From the NCBI GenBank assembly GCA_037074615.1, contig CM073518.1:5952001-6016000 (forward strand): a stretch of DNA of 64,000 bases, written 5' to 3'. Made by a program: the position numbers and the translations under genes. The stretch's first letter is position 1. Each line of letters opens with the position of its first letter. The notes beneath the pieces were generated by a model. It searched no databases and was not told where the DNA came from. It saw only the letters and a program-made list of their open reading frames with translations. Shown here piece by piece: positions 1 to 9,019 of this stretch. The DNA comes from Leucaena leucocephala. Taxonomy: Eukaryota > Streptophyta > Magnoliopsida > Fabales > Fabaceae.

Positions 1-100
1 CTCTTACCCTAGCCAAACAATTGGGAACAATCTTACTCCAGCAAGTAAAAAGAAACGTTAGAAAATTAAAACTGAAAAAGTACCTCAAACAGAAGATAGT

Positions 101-173
101 GCTCTCGTTGAGAGTCGAACTCAAGACCTCCCGCTTACTAAACGGGTGCTCTAACCAACTGAGCTACGAGAGC
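101..173 (-). tRNA. tRNA-Thr (anticodon AGU)
   Basis: The minus strand folds as a 73-nt intronless tRNA. The acceptor arms GCTCTCG and CGAGAGC pair perfectly. An A-box-like TAGCTCAGTTGG and a B-box-like GTTCGACTC are present. The 7-nt anticodon loop TTAGTAA sits on a CCCG(T/C)/GCGGG stem and gives anticodon AGT (AGU), which reads threonine ACU codons after A34-to-inosine editing. The CCA end is not encoded, as expected for a nuclear eukaryotic tRNA. Confidence 0.95.
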
Positions 174-1010
174 TGCTCGAGAGAGGTGTGCGCAGAAATT
201 TATTCAGTGTGTTAATTAGGAATAACCAGGACATTGAGCTTCCTGGTCATTTCCAGTGTGGCCTCACAAGCAAAGGCACATTACATAACTCTGCCAGCCA
301 CACTCTGAAGACTAACGCACACCTAAACAAGGATTTCATTTTAGTTTATCCCTCTATCTGCTTTCTTCCTTCACAAGCTACTCTCACAGAGGGCTTGACC
401 AAAGTTTAGTCCCAAAAACTCGTCGGGGATAGAAAATTACTGTTCAATCGTGTTTGGGGGATGAGGATCAACTTTCAATAAGATAATCATACCTTTCAAC
501 ATACATATGCCCTCATATCAACTTCCCTCACCAGCATCCACTTAAATATCTTTTGGCCTTTTTTACCCCCTCAACGTATATCGTCTACTTATTTTGACCT
601 GACTTGGAGGGAACGAGCGAAAATGCTCACCGATTACCATTGTACCTTGTTTGGAGAATATGAAATGGCTTATGCGAGTTGTATCCAGAGAGAGAGAATC
701 CTGGCCTAAAGAGTTATTTTCTGCATGTGTTCTTCTGAGATTAAACTCAGACAAGATGATAAAGTTATGGCCTACACGCTTTTAAGGAACATGGACCCCA
801 CACAGACGCCATAAATCTCTAAAGAAGGAAGCAAAGAACCCATATACTCCCCCGCTGCTTCACACTTTCAAATTCCATATTATTAACACGAAGAATATAT
901 ATACAAACGTCTCAATTTGAGTTATAATATCGATTGCATCACGCATTAATTTACCAGTATTTAAAGCCTACATTGCCTGAGCTGCGCAAGGCATCGCTTG
1001 AACCCAAGTA
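174..1010. other. Intergenic, no gene seen
   Basis: I see no supported gene here. The last ~150 bases before the next start hold a TATA-like ATATATATAC near 895-904 and may be the promoter and 5' leader of the glyoxal-oxidase-like gene that follows. Confidence 0.4.
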
Positions 1011-2612
1011 ATGGCCTCTCTTCTTGCTCCATTTCTCTTTCACCTTCTCCTCCTCGCCACCATGCCATCTCTCACCGACGCCGGCAACGGACAATGGCAG
1101 CTCCTACAGAACAGCATCGGCATTGTCGTCATGCACAAGCAGTTGCTCCACCACGACCGTGTCCTCATCTTCGACCGCACCGACTTTGGCCTCTCTAACT
1201 TATCACTGCCCAATGGCAGATGCGGCCAAAAGCCCAAAGAGCTGGTCGTCAAAACAGACTGCACAGCTCACGCCCTCGATTACGATGTCGCTTCCAACTC
1301 TGACGTCTGGTGTTCCTCCGGCTCCGTCGCTCCCGACGGCCGTCTCATCCAGACCGGTGGCTTCAACAAGAGATCGTACTGTTAGGATGATTAGTCCTTG
1401 CCCCGACTGTGACTGGGAAGAATTAGACGGCGGACTGGCAGAGCGAAGGTGGTACGCCACCAATCACATTCTTTCAGACGGACGTCAGATTATAGGTGGT
1501 GGCAGAATAACGTTCAACTACGAGTTTTATCCTAAATCAGACGCAAAAAATAGTTACATTCTACCGTTTCTTGTACAGACCAATGATGCGGGCATAGAGA
1601 ACAACTTGTACCCATTTGTTTTTCTGAACGTGGATGGCAACATGTTCATCTTCCCCAACAATCGAGCCATCTTACTGGATTTCGACAAGAACAAGGTGGT
1701 CAGGAACTACCCACAAATACCAGGGGGAGATCCCAGATCATATCCTAGTACAGGATCGGCAGTGTTATTACCTTTGAAGAATCTACAGGCCAAGACGGTC
1801 GAAGCAGAGGTAATGATTTGTGGTGGAGCCCCGAGAGGGTCGTATCAGCAGGCCAACCAAGGTAAATTTCTCCCGGCTTTGACTACCTGTGCTCGGATCA
1901 AGATCACTAACCCGAACCCACAGTGGGTCATGGAGACAATGCCTGGATCTAGAGTTATGAATGACATGGTAATGCTTCCTAACGGTAATGTCTTGATCAT
2001 CATTGGAGCAGCTTCGGGGAAGGCCGGATGGGAAGCGGGTCGCAACCCGGTGTTGAACCCATTTCTATACAAAACGAGCAGCCCAGCGGGGTCTCGGTTC
2101 GAATTGCAAAACCCGACTAATATTCCACGGATGTACCACTCCACGGCTGTTCTGCTTCTCGACGGCCGCGTGCTTGTCGCCGGAAGCAATCCTCACGTAT
2201 ACTACAATTTCACTAATGTCTATTTCCAACGGAGTTCAGATTGGAGGCGTTTTCCCCATCGTATTTGGAGTCTGGATTCTCTAACGTGCGTCCAAAAATT
2301 GTGTCTCCTCCTTCTCAAGCTAAATTCAAGTACGATCAGAAGTTGAAGCTGAGGTTCCAGGTGACAGCAACATTAGTTCAAAATATGGTGTCAGTGACGA
2401 TGTTGTTGCCTCCATTTAATACACATTCGTTCTCCATGAATCAGAGGATGTCGGTGCTGGAGCCAAGCAAAGTGACGAATCTGGGAAGATCTGTGTATGA
2501 AGTTGAGGTCACCATGCCACCTTCGGCTATTCTTGCACCTCCTGGTTACTATATGCTATTTGTGGTCCATCAAGAAATCCCAAGCAACGGCATCTGGGTG
2601 CAACTGATATGA
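1011..2612 (+). pseudogene. Glyoxal-oxidase-like (aldehyde oxidase GLOX) gene with two frameshifts
   Basis: Members of this family are secreted copper-radical oxidases that oxidise aldehydes and release H2O2 in the cell wall; plant relatives act in pollen and tapetum. The start at 1011 gives a hydrophobic signal peptide of about 24 residues ending near TDA. Reading frame 1 runs to about 1370, frame 2 from there to about 2225, then frame 1 again to the stop at 2612. Joined conceptually it is about 530 residues, the usual family length, on one exon. Every expected copper/radical position is recognisable: Cys in WCSSGS, Tyr in RWYAT, Tyr-His in RMYHSTAV, His in VVHQEIPS. A C-terminal DUF1929-like domain closes it. 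The breaks look like a 2-base loss after GGFN (1367-1372) and a 1-base loss before the PTE-like stretch (2223-2226). It is either a very young pseudogene or an intact gene with two sequence errors. Confidence 0.85.
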
Positions 2613-3581
2613 TTTCATCATCGCCACCTGTCAATAACAGTATTTATGCCTTTCGTTTTTCATTCATGTGTTGATTTGATTCTCTGGATTAGTTATTAGC
2701 ATATACAGAATAATACATAATGTGTTTTTTTCTTCTTCACGGCCTTCATATGAAAAATAAAGTGAGTGGTCATGTAAATTAATAGAAGCTGAGGATTAGC
2801 TTTCCGTATTTATGCTGCAGTGTTAATTAGTTTCTTCTTCATGGCTTGTTTATAATTATAATGCTTGTCACATAATATTAATCAACATGGAACAGGATAA
2901 GAACATAAGAAGCCATGCTACATTGATAATATTTGGCTTGCCTTAATTGACCAAAATGAAGAAAAAAGAAAAAGAAGAAAGGACCATTGATATTGTTCCA
3001 TAGCGTTATTCGTGCTCTGTTTTTCTGTCTTGCACTTGCTTTGGCTTTAATTACACTCATAGGGCCTTTTTCATGGTCCAGAGAGCGAGATAAGTATTAT
3101 GTTTCCGCATATATTAATTTGCTTAATCGAAGATTAAAGATTACTTAAGAGAGTAGCAAGGATTAAATCGAAAATAGACGGGGTATAAGATAATAAAAAA
3201 TTAGAACAGAATGTAGGAACTAAATAGGTTTTTCATAATGATATGGAACCCACTTCTTGCGGCCACACGCATTAATTATCATCATAAATGTGACAAGAAA
3301 ACAAGACTGCGACAATTGCTAATGCAAGGAAGTCATTAACTAGAGAGAATTTTCCAGGCAACAAGAAATATCAGAAACAGAATCCCAGAACTTTACAAAT
3401 TAAATTGACTAATATGTGCTAAAGCACAGCCAAAAGATCACACACAAAGCAATATTGAAAAACGCTATTATATTCCTACACACCAATCGTTATAGATCTA
3501 GCACAAAAACGAAAGCAAGAGAAACTTTCTTCCTAAAACAACAGATAGATATGTACGACAACGGGAATTCTGAGTTTGGAA
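2613..3581. other. Intergenic, 3' flanks of two converging genes
   Basis: Probable 3' UTR of the upstream oxidase (AATAAA at 2756-2761) and, from the other side, of the minus-strand histone gene. I see no further gene in it. Confidence 0.4.
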
Positions 3582-4438
3582 CTAAGCACGTTCGCCACGG
3601 ATACGCCTTGCAAGTTGGATATCTTTTGGCATTATGGTGACCCTCTTGGCATGAATAGCACACAGGTTGGTGTCCTCAAACAAGCCCACCAAATAAGCCT
3701 CTGCAGCCTCCTGCAGAGCAAAAACCGCATGGCTCTGAAATCTCAAATCCACCTGCAACCAAACAACGAAAACTATGAGGAAGAAAAATATATAATGATG
3801 ATATAGGATCGTCACTTTTCACTCAGATTTTATTGTTCTTATTATTAATTGGCATACCTTGTGGTCTTGAGCAATTTCACGAACGAGACGTTGGAAGGGC
3901 AACTTGCGGATCAACAGATCAGTACTCTTTTGGTACTTTCGAATCTCTCTAAAATTTAAAAATGGGGGGAAAAGGTTAATGGTGCGTGCGTCAATAATTC
4001 GTGGAAATGAGAAAATTGAGTTACCGGAGAGCGACGGTTCCAGGGCGGAAGCGATGAGGCCTCTTAAGACCACCAGTGGTAGGAGCAGTTTTTTTGGCAG
4101 CCTATACATATTTTAATAGGATGAGAATACAGCAGAAGGAATTCTACATCGAAATCTTCAATCATTATCATAAAATTACATAATCTAAAGAAACACGATT
4201 GAAATCAACAGTAATGTGAACCAAGAATCTTTGACAATATACGTTGTATGGAAAGCAAGTGAAAGATGTTCAAGTTCGGTGGGAGAAAGCAATTGGAAAC
4301 GGAAGAAAAACTTTCCGACGAGCCAAAATAAGAGGATGAAATTAAAGAACGCCTATGAAAACGTACCTTGGTGGCAAGCTGCTTCCTGGGAGCCTTGCCA
4401 CCGGTGGACTTGCGAGCAGTTTGCTTGGTACGAGCCAT
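3582..4438 (-). CDS. Divergent histone H3 variant, four exons
   Basis: Core nucleosome histone. Four exons (4367-4438, 4025-4101, 3858-3948, 3582-3752), all with GT-AG borders, give 136 codons with Met, exactly H3 length. The N-tail through K23 is canonical. Relative to plant H3.3 it differs at R26K, S28T, V35L, K37R, Y41F, E59D, F78H, T80V and L90F. Of the plant diagnostic sites, T31 and H87 are H3.3-like, F41 is H3.1-like, and position 90 is Phe, which is neither Leu (H3.3) nor Ala (H3.1). Introns also point to the replication-independent H3.3 class, since plant H3.1 genes lack them. A TATA-like CTATAAGA lies upstream on the minus strand (4570-4577). The reading frame is fully open and the fold core is conserved, so I read it as functional. 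A specialised expression pattern is only inference, by analogy with atypical plant H3 genes. Confidence 0.93.
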
Positions 4439-6301
4439 TGGATTGAACTTACAAGGAAGAACAGAGAACCAAGTCAAGATGAGCTTATAGAAACTGTGAT
4501 TTGTTAAAGAAAGGGAAGAATGAGGTTGAGCAAGGAGAAGGTGGATAGTTATGGGAGCGAGGTTAGTTATCTTATAGGCAAAGGGGAGGGCAGTTATGGG
4601 TGGAGGCATGAGTGAAGTTAGTTATTTTGGAAGTTGAGAAGGAAAACTTGGACTTGAGTCTTGATGGCTTAACCGTTCGACGGTATATTCCGAAAGAAAG
4701 GGAGCGTGGGCCCCAATGCTTCTACCTTGTTGGCTATTTGGCAGTGAAAGGATGGCAGCGTGGACGGACGATTTACTACTATTTTCTTTTAGAATTATAT
4801 TTTTTTAAAAATTGCTAAAATGCCTCCATTTAGAAATTTTCTAAACAAGGACTTGAATTCTTTTAAAGACTCATGTCTTTTATACGTATAAAGTTCCAGT
4901 GTTAAATGTCCAAATGAACTATGCTTACTTAAATGTCTAAAGTTTATTAGATCTCAGGATATGATAATTGTTTTTTCTTAAAATATGATAATTTTCAGAA
5001 AAAATAAACAATTCTTAGTTTCTAGGTTTAGGGAAAGGAATTTTATTTGAAAACATAAAAATTTTCAAAAAAGAGAAACAATTTTTCTTGAAAATATGAA
5101 ACTATTCAGAAAAAAAATCCTGAAATCATGAAACTTTCGAAAACAAAAACATTTTTTTAACAAAACCATGTTAGAAGAATAATTTGAAAACATGCAAGGT
5201 TGAAGAAGGCTTGCATACATTTTTTTTAGTATATAAATTTTTAGAAAGGGGTTAGACTCATTCACAATCTAAAGGTAGGACAAAGTCCTCATAGGCGATA
5301 TCAATGTCAGGTAAGATGAGCCATTTATTACCCTCAAACGTAAACTTAGGCACTCAAAAGTTAGGATGTCTCATTAAGCATCATGACTAAATCTACAATA
5401 AAATGGTACTTCCTAAAAATTAAACATGCTATAAATAGTTTCATTTCTTACTTTTATACCAGTTGAACCAGGTTGCATACATAAAATACAAGACACGAGT
5501 TTTTCAGTTTTTATGGACAAAGATGTGTACGGTTGAAGAAGCACATGAAAGCAAAATTGCACACATGGACGATAAACACATTAATTATTTCTTCATATAA
5601 TATACAGAAGAAACCTTAGCGATTGAATTTAGCCTCACAATATTAGGTTAACTAAAAATTAGGGTTGGCTGTTTAAGGTGGGTTCAAATTATGATAATAA
5701 ATTGTACTAAAGGGGCCTCACTTAAAATAATTTAAATTTAGGTTAAAGTTGTATGAGGCTTGCTGTAAGTTACAAAAGTTTAAATTACACCTTAAAATAA
5801 CATAATATATATTTGATAAAAAGGCAAAATGATATTTAGCAAATTTTGATGTTATATCTTATAACACTCTTGGTCAAGATATTATCATATTGCTTCCTCT
5901 TTTTTTATCAGGAGTTGATGTTTGTATAGCTTATCAGAATTTTGTCAAGTCTCTTTTTTGAATTCTAATTTTTGATGAGATCACATGGATTTACAGGTCA
6001 ATTCGATCTGAGAACCGATCAACTTCGATGGTTAACTTAGGCTTAGGAACTTATTCGATAAATTTATATATAAATTTGCACATGACCAATCCTTGAGCCC
6101 CATCACTCTCAACTTATGCCTTGTGGAGATTGGATTCTCATGTAAGGAAAAAAAATCAACCAGGAATGCGATCATCTTTTGAGCCTATCTACTTGTAATC
6201 ATGGCAGGTAATTTAAAGAATTTTTGTTCCAGCCTTTCTTGTCCAACTCTCCTGAATCAGGAAGAAACATACATCTCATACATGGTACGGTTAATGAAGT
6301 G
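4439..6301. other. Intergenic, AT-rich, with one SINE
   Basis: H3 promoter and 5' UTR at the left, then AT-rich DNA without a supported ORF. A SINE lies at 5221-5472. The right end may belong to the 3' part of the minus-strand snoRNA precursor. Confidence 0.4.
5221..5472 (-). mobile_element. SINE family B copy with target duplication
   Basis: A 252-bp retroposon read on the minus strand. Its head has degraded tRNA-like A/B boxes (GGTTCAACTGG near 5462-5472) and its tail is an A-run (T-run at 5221-5228 on the plus strand). It is flanked by a perfect 10-bp duplication, TTGCATACAT, at 5211-5220 and 5473-5482. Related copies lie at 14980, 37601 and 46622. Confidence 0.75.
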
Positions 6302-6378
6302 CGCGTCAGATTACAAACTTTCAGCATCCGCTATGTCAGCCAGGGATAACTGTAATATTGTTTTTCTCATCATCCACA
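6302..6378 (-). ncRNA. snoR38: Box C/D snoRNA, snoR38 type, copy 1
   Basis: Read on the minus strand. Box C GATGATGA (6367-6374) is followed by the guide CAGTTATCCCTG (6341-6352), D' CTGA (6336-6339), an imperfect C' GATGCTGA (6321-6328) and D CTGA (6306-6309); short TGTG/CGCG ends can pair. The guide is perfectly complementary to the universally conserved CAGGGATAACTG of the large-subunit rRNA peptidyl-transferase region. Counting five nucleotides from D' targets the second G of GGG, the site methylated by yeast snR38 (G2815). A close second copy sits exactly 300 bp downstream in window coordinates. The host is probably a polycistronic precursor with a promoter near 7275-7401. Confidence 0.8.
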
Positions 6379-6601
6379 GCACTCTGCCTACACTGGCATG
6401 AACCCTAGTTTTCCCAGAAAACCAGAATAGGCAAATTTGACTCAGAATGCATCAATTCGGATCAACAATAACTGGATTTAACTGTATAGCTTCAAAATAG
6501 TTAATACACATAATTAAGTTAAAATATGATTTCATTATCAACAACAAAAACCCAGTCGTACCAGCAGATAACTCTGAAGATTCAGTGGGAAGTATGGATT
6601 G

Positions 6602-6678
6602 CGTGTCATATTATAAATTTTCAGCATCTGCTAGATCAGCCAGGGATAACTGTAAAATTATTATTCTCATCATCCACA
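6602..6678 (-). ncRNA. snoR38: Box C/D snoRNA, snoR38 type, copy 2
   Basis: Same architecture and spacing as the copy at 6302: box C 6667-6674, guide CAGTTATCCCTG 6641-6652, D' CTGA 6636-6639, C' GATGCTGA 6621-6628. The terminal D box is ATGA instead of CTGA (6606-6609), which may weaken this copy, though the D' guide is untouched. The flanks TGTG and CACG can form a terminal stem. The predicted target is the same 25S G. Similarity to copy 1 extends upstream of box C, so a segment of about 110 bp was duplicated. Confidence 0.72.
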
Positions 6679-6755
6679 AGACTGCCAACAATGGCACGTT
6701 GAAATCCAGGATTACCACAAAGGAAAGCAAAAACGAAAGATGAACACGAAAATGG

Positions 6756-6859
6756 AATGTTATAGCCTCGGACCGTCCTAGTATCAAGAGTATCAACAAA
6801 TGAATGCAATATTCTGCATTTCAGCCAAATAAAAGATCTTCGTCATTGGCTATAACATT
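6756..6859 (-). ncRNA. Box C/D-like snoRNA with long terminal stem and 18S guide
   Basis: On the minus strand a perfect 12-bp inverted repeat, AATGTTATAGCC (6848-6859) and GGCTATAACATT (6756-6767), encloses about 80 nt. Directly inside are a C-like box ATGACGA (6840-6846) and a D-like box CCGA (6768-6771); D' CTGA is at 6821-6824. The 11 nt before the D box, ACTAGGACGGT (6772-6782), are complementary to ACCGTCCTAGT, a conserved 18S rRNA stretch. The +5 rule points at the U of ACCGU for 2'-O-methylation. Same strand and spacing class as the snoR38 copies. Both C and D boxes are one base off consensus, so it could be a decayed or unusual snoRNA. Confidence 0.6.
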
Positions 6860-7020
6860 GACAAGTTTTTCCCAGATAAAACATTAACAGATTTGAAGAA
6901 GGGAGACTTGAAATGCGGGGAAACAAATAGAATCAGCAAAAACATAGTAGCACCCAACACAAATCAAAATAAGCAGATAAACAGATGAATCAAAACAACT
7001 GATAGAGATTTTCAATGCTA

Positions 7021-7108
7021 GGCATCAGATCTTCCTATACAGTGAAATATTCATCGCACCCAAGTGAAAGTTTGAGTTCTCCACGGTCTGAAAGATTCAT
7101 CATTTGGC
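7021..7108 (-). ncRNA. Candidate orphan box C/D snoRNA
   Basis: The minus strand shows box C AATGATGA (7097-7104), a C'-like GCGATGAAT near 7051-7059 and D CTGA (7025-7028), about 85 nt apart overall, between the promoter and the other snoRNAs. I found no convincing terminal stem and recognise no rRNA complementarity next to the D box, so this is a weak call resting on box motifs and position. Confidence 0.35.
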
Positions 7109-7274
7109 TCACTAATCCCTTAGAGAAACACGTACAAATTAGAAACAGAGCAAAAACAAATGATAGCATGCATCGTGATGAAGATTAAAAACAGAGAAGG
7201 CACGAATCTCAGAAGAGAATACAAGAATGGAGAAGTTCACAGGGGAGACAAGCGAAGGAAGCGGCGAGTGCCGT

Positions 7275-7401
7275 CTAGGGTTGAAGAAGCGTTATATAAT
7301 AAGGCTTCTTGAGGGGATTTCGGCGTCGGGGCGCTAAAATCTAAGGCTACAAGGATTAGGGCATCTTGGGGTCTCAATTGTCTCTCAGCTTTAATGGCCC
7401 A
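7275..7401 (-). promoter_or_regulatory. Promoter of the minus-strand snoRNA unit (TATA, telo-box, site II)
   Basis: Read on the minus strand: a site II element TGGGCC (7396-7401), TATATAA (7292-7298), then the telo-box core AACCCTAG (7275-7282) close to the expected start. A further TGGGCT on the plus strand lies at 7479-7484. Site II plus telo-box is the arrangement known for plant ribosomal-protein and snoRNA genes. No protein gene starts here, so the snoRNAs downstream (7.1 to 6.3 kb) are the likely product. Confidence 0.6.
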
Positions 7402-7484
7402 ATGAAATATACGGGCCACAAAATTAACTGGTAGGTTTTGGACTTGAACTATTCGTAACCCCGACACTCATCTTATTTTGGGCT

Positions 7485-9019
7485 GGATGGTTTGATCAAC
7501 AGCCATTTTTCTCCACAAAAAAAATTACCTTCACAGTAAAAGAATTCTTTGATCCGTAATATTACTTACTTTTTGAGAGTAATTAATAGTTATTTGTTAA
7601 TTTTATTTTAATAATAAATATTTAAATGTGGCTCTTTATATTTTTTTCCCTCCTTTGTAACCTTATTTAATTTAATACAGACTTAACAAATTCACTATCA
7701 TTTTTTTTGTTTCGGTTAATTAGTTGAAATAATTTCTATTATGGATCTTATCAAAAAAATCCCAAGAGATTAATCTCTCTCCCTGATCTCTTCCATCAAC
7801 CACATCTGTCTTATGGAAGATGGGGGTTGCCAAGTCTGTGAATGCCACAATTATCTTCAGCGCTCAATTCCAACAGAATCTGGGATCAGTCCTAATTGCC
7901 ATAACCTCAAGTATAGCAGGCGGTAAATTATCCAGCTTTTTCAGAAACCTGTAAGGCTGCAACCCAATATTCATTCTCATTCCTCGTAATACCTCCACAT
8001 GCACTCTCGACCTCTGAGATGTTTGAAGGTTCCGTACTCTCCCAGTCGAGGAGATGGAAACTTACGTAAATTGATTTTTTCTGAGATGACATGATTCTAC
8101 GGTCGGGGATTATATAAATTTTGCGTGAAATACGTATTTACATTTCAGTCTGAAAAATAGTCATACTTTTGCAGCGGACATGTTAATTTTTCATTTTTTT
8201 TAGATTTTTCCTCCTCTATCCTAAGGAATATTATCTTTCAACTACAACAACAATTTTAAACTAATCTAGATTGAGAATTAAAAAATCTTTCCGCCCGGTT
8301 ACCTTATTACTTGTATTATTGAGTATCTAATTTTTAAATTTAAAATCTTTTATTAAATTAAACTAACTCTTTAATTAGTTAGTATAAACGTAAGGGTAAA
8401 TAGTTTTACGCTTGTAATTAATAACTTGGTATTATGTGATTTTCTTCATTCTGGATAACGAAGGGTTGTTTGAACATTTTATATATCTTGAGCTGCCAAG
8501 TATGCTGTTAATGAGGAAAATCTGTTGACAACGACACAACATGCGCCCCGTGGGGAAATTGTAAATATGTTTTGTTAAGCAAAGAGCAACAAAATCTAGA
8601 ATTAAAGTAGAATTAACTTCACGTATTGGCTGCCTGCCCACTCTCCTTCTCTCCCACCCCTTTTATAATTTCTTCCCCTTTATCTCCACAATTTGTTTTT
8701 ATTTACATTAAATAATTGAAAGTTCCCTCTCTCGAAAACCCAAACACAATCTACGCTTTACCCCCTTTTGTACTTCCTAAATTGAATTAGGGCTTCCATC
8801 TCTCATCTCCTTCGCCCGGTGCTGAAGCCTTGTTCTCCCTCACCTCCCCACCTCCCCTGATCTTTACCTATTTGCCTTTTCCCGCCATTTCCCGCTAAGT
8901 TACAGCAGTTGGTTACTTCGATTTTGAATAGCAGCTGTTCGATCTGTCATTTTGATATTTATCTGCTTTTCTTAAAAAAAAAATTTGACCGTTGCTCGTC
9001 CTGCCGGAGTTGGGGGAAA
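7485..9019. other. Intergenic and 5' leader of the RCC1-repeat gene
   Basis: No ORF I would support. From about 8640 the sequence becomes pyrimidine-rich, as in a plant promoter and 5' UTR, leading to the ATG at 9020. An in-frame upstream ATG at 8909 would add 37 unlike residues, so the family-like start MSAVEAEK is preferred. Confidence 0.4.

Noticed and set aside
998..1198. Second open frames overlapping the glyoxal-oxidase-like gene start on both strands
   Set aside because: Shadow frames of a GC-richer coding region; composition and start context do not support them.
8909..9019. Upstream in-frame ATG extending the RCC1-repeat protein by 37 residues
   Set aside because: The extension contains an LLFLKKKF-type stretch unlike the family N-terminus; ATG at 9020 gives the expected MSAVEAEK start.
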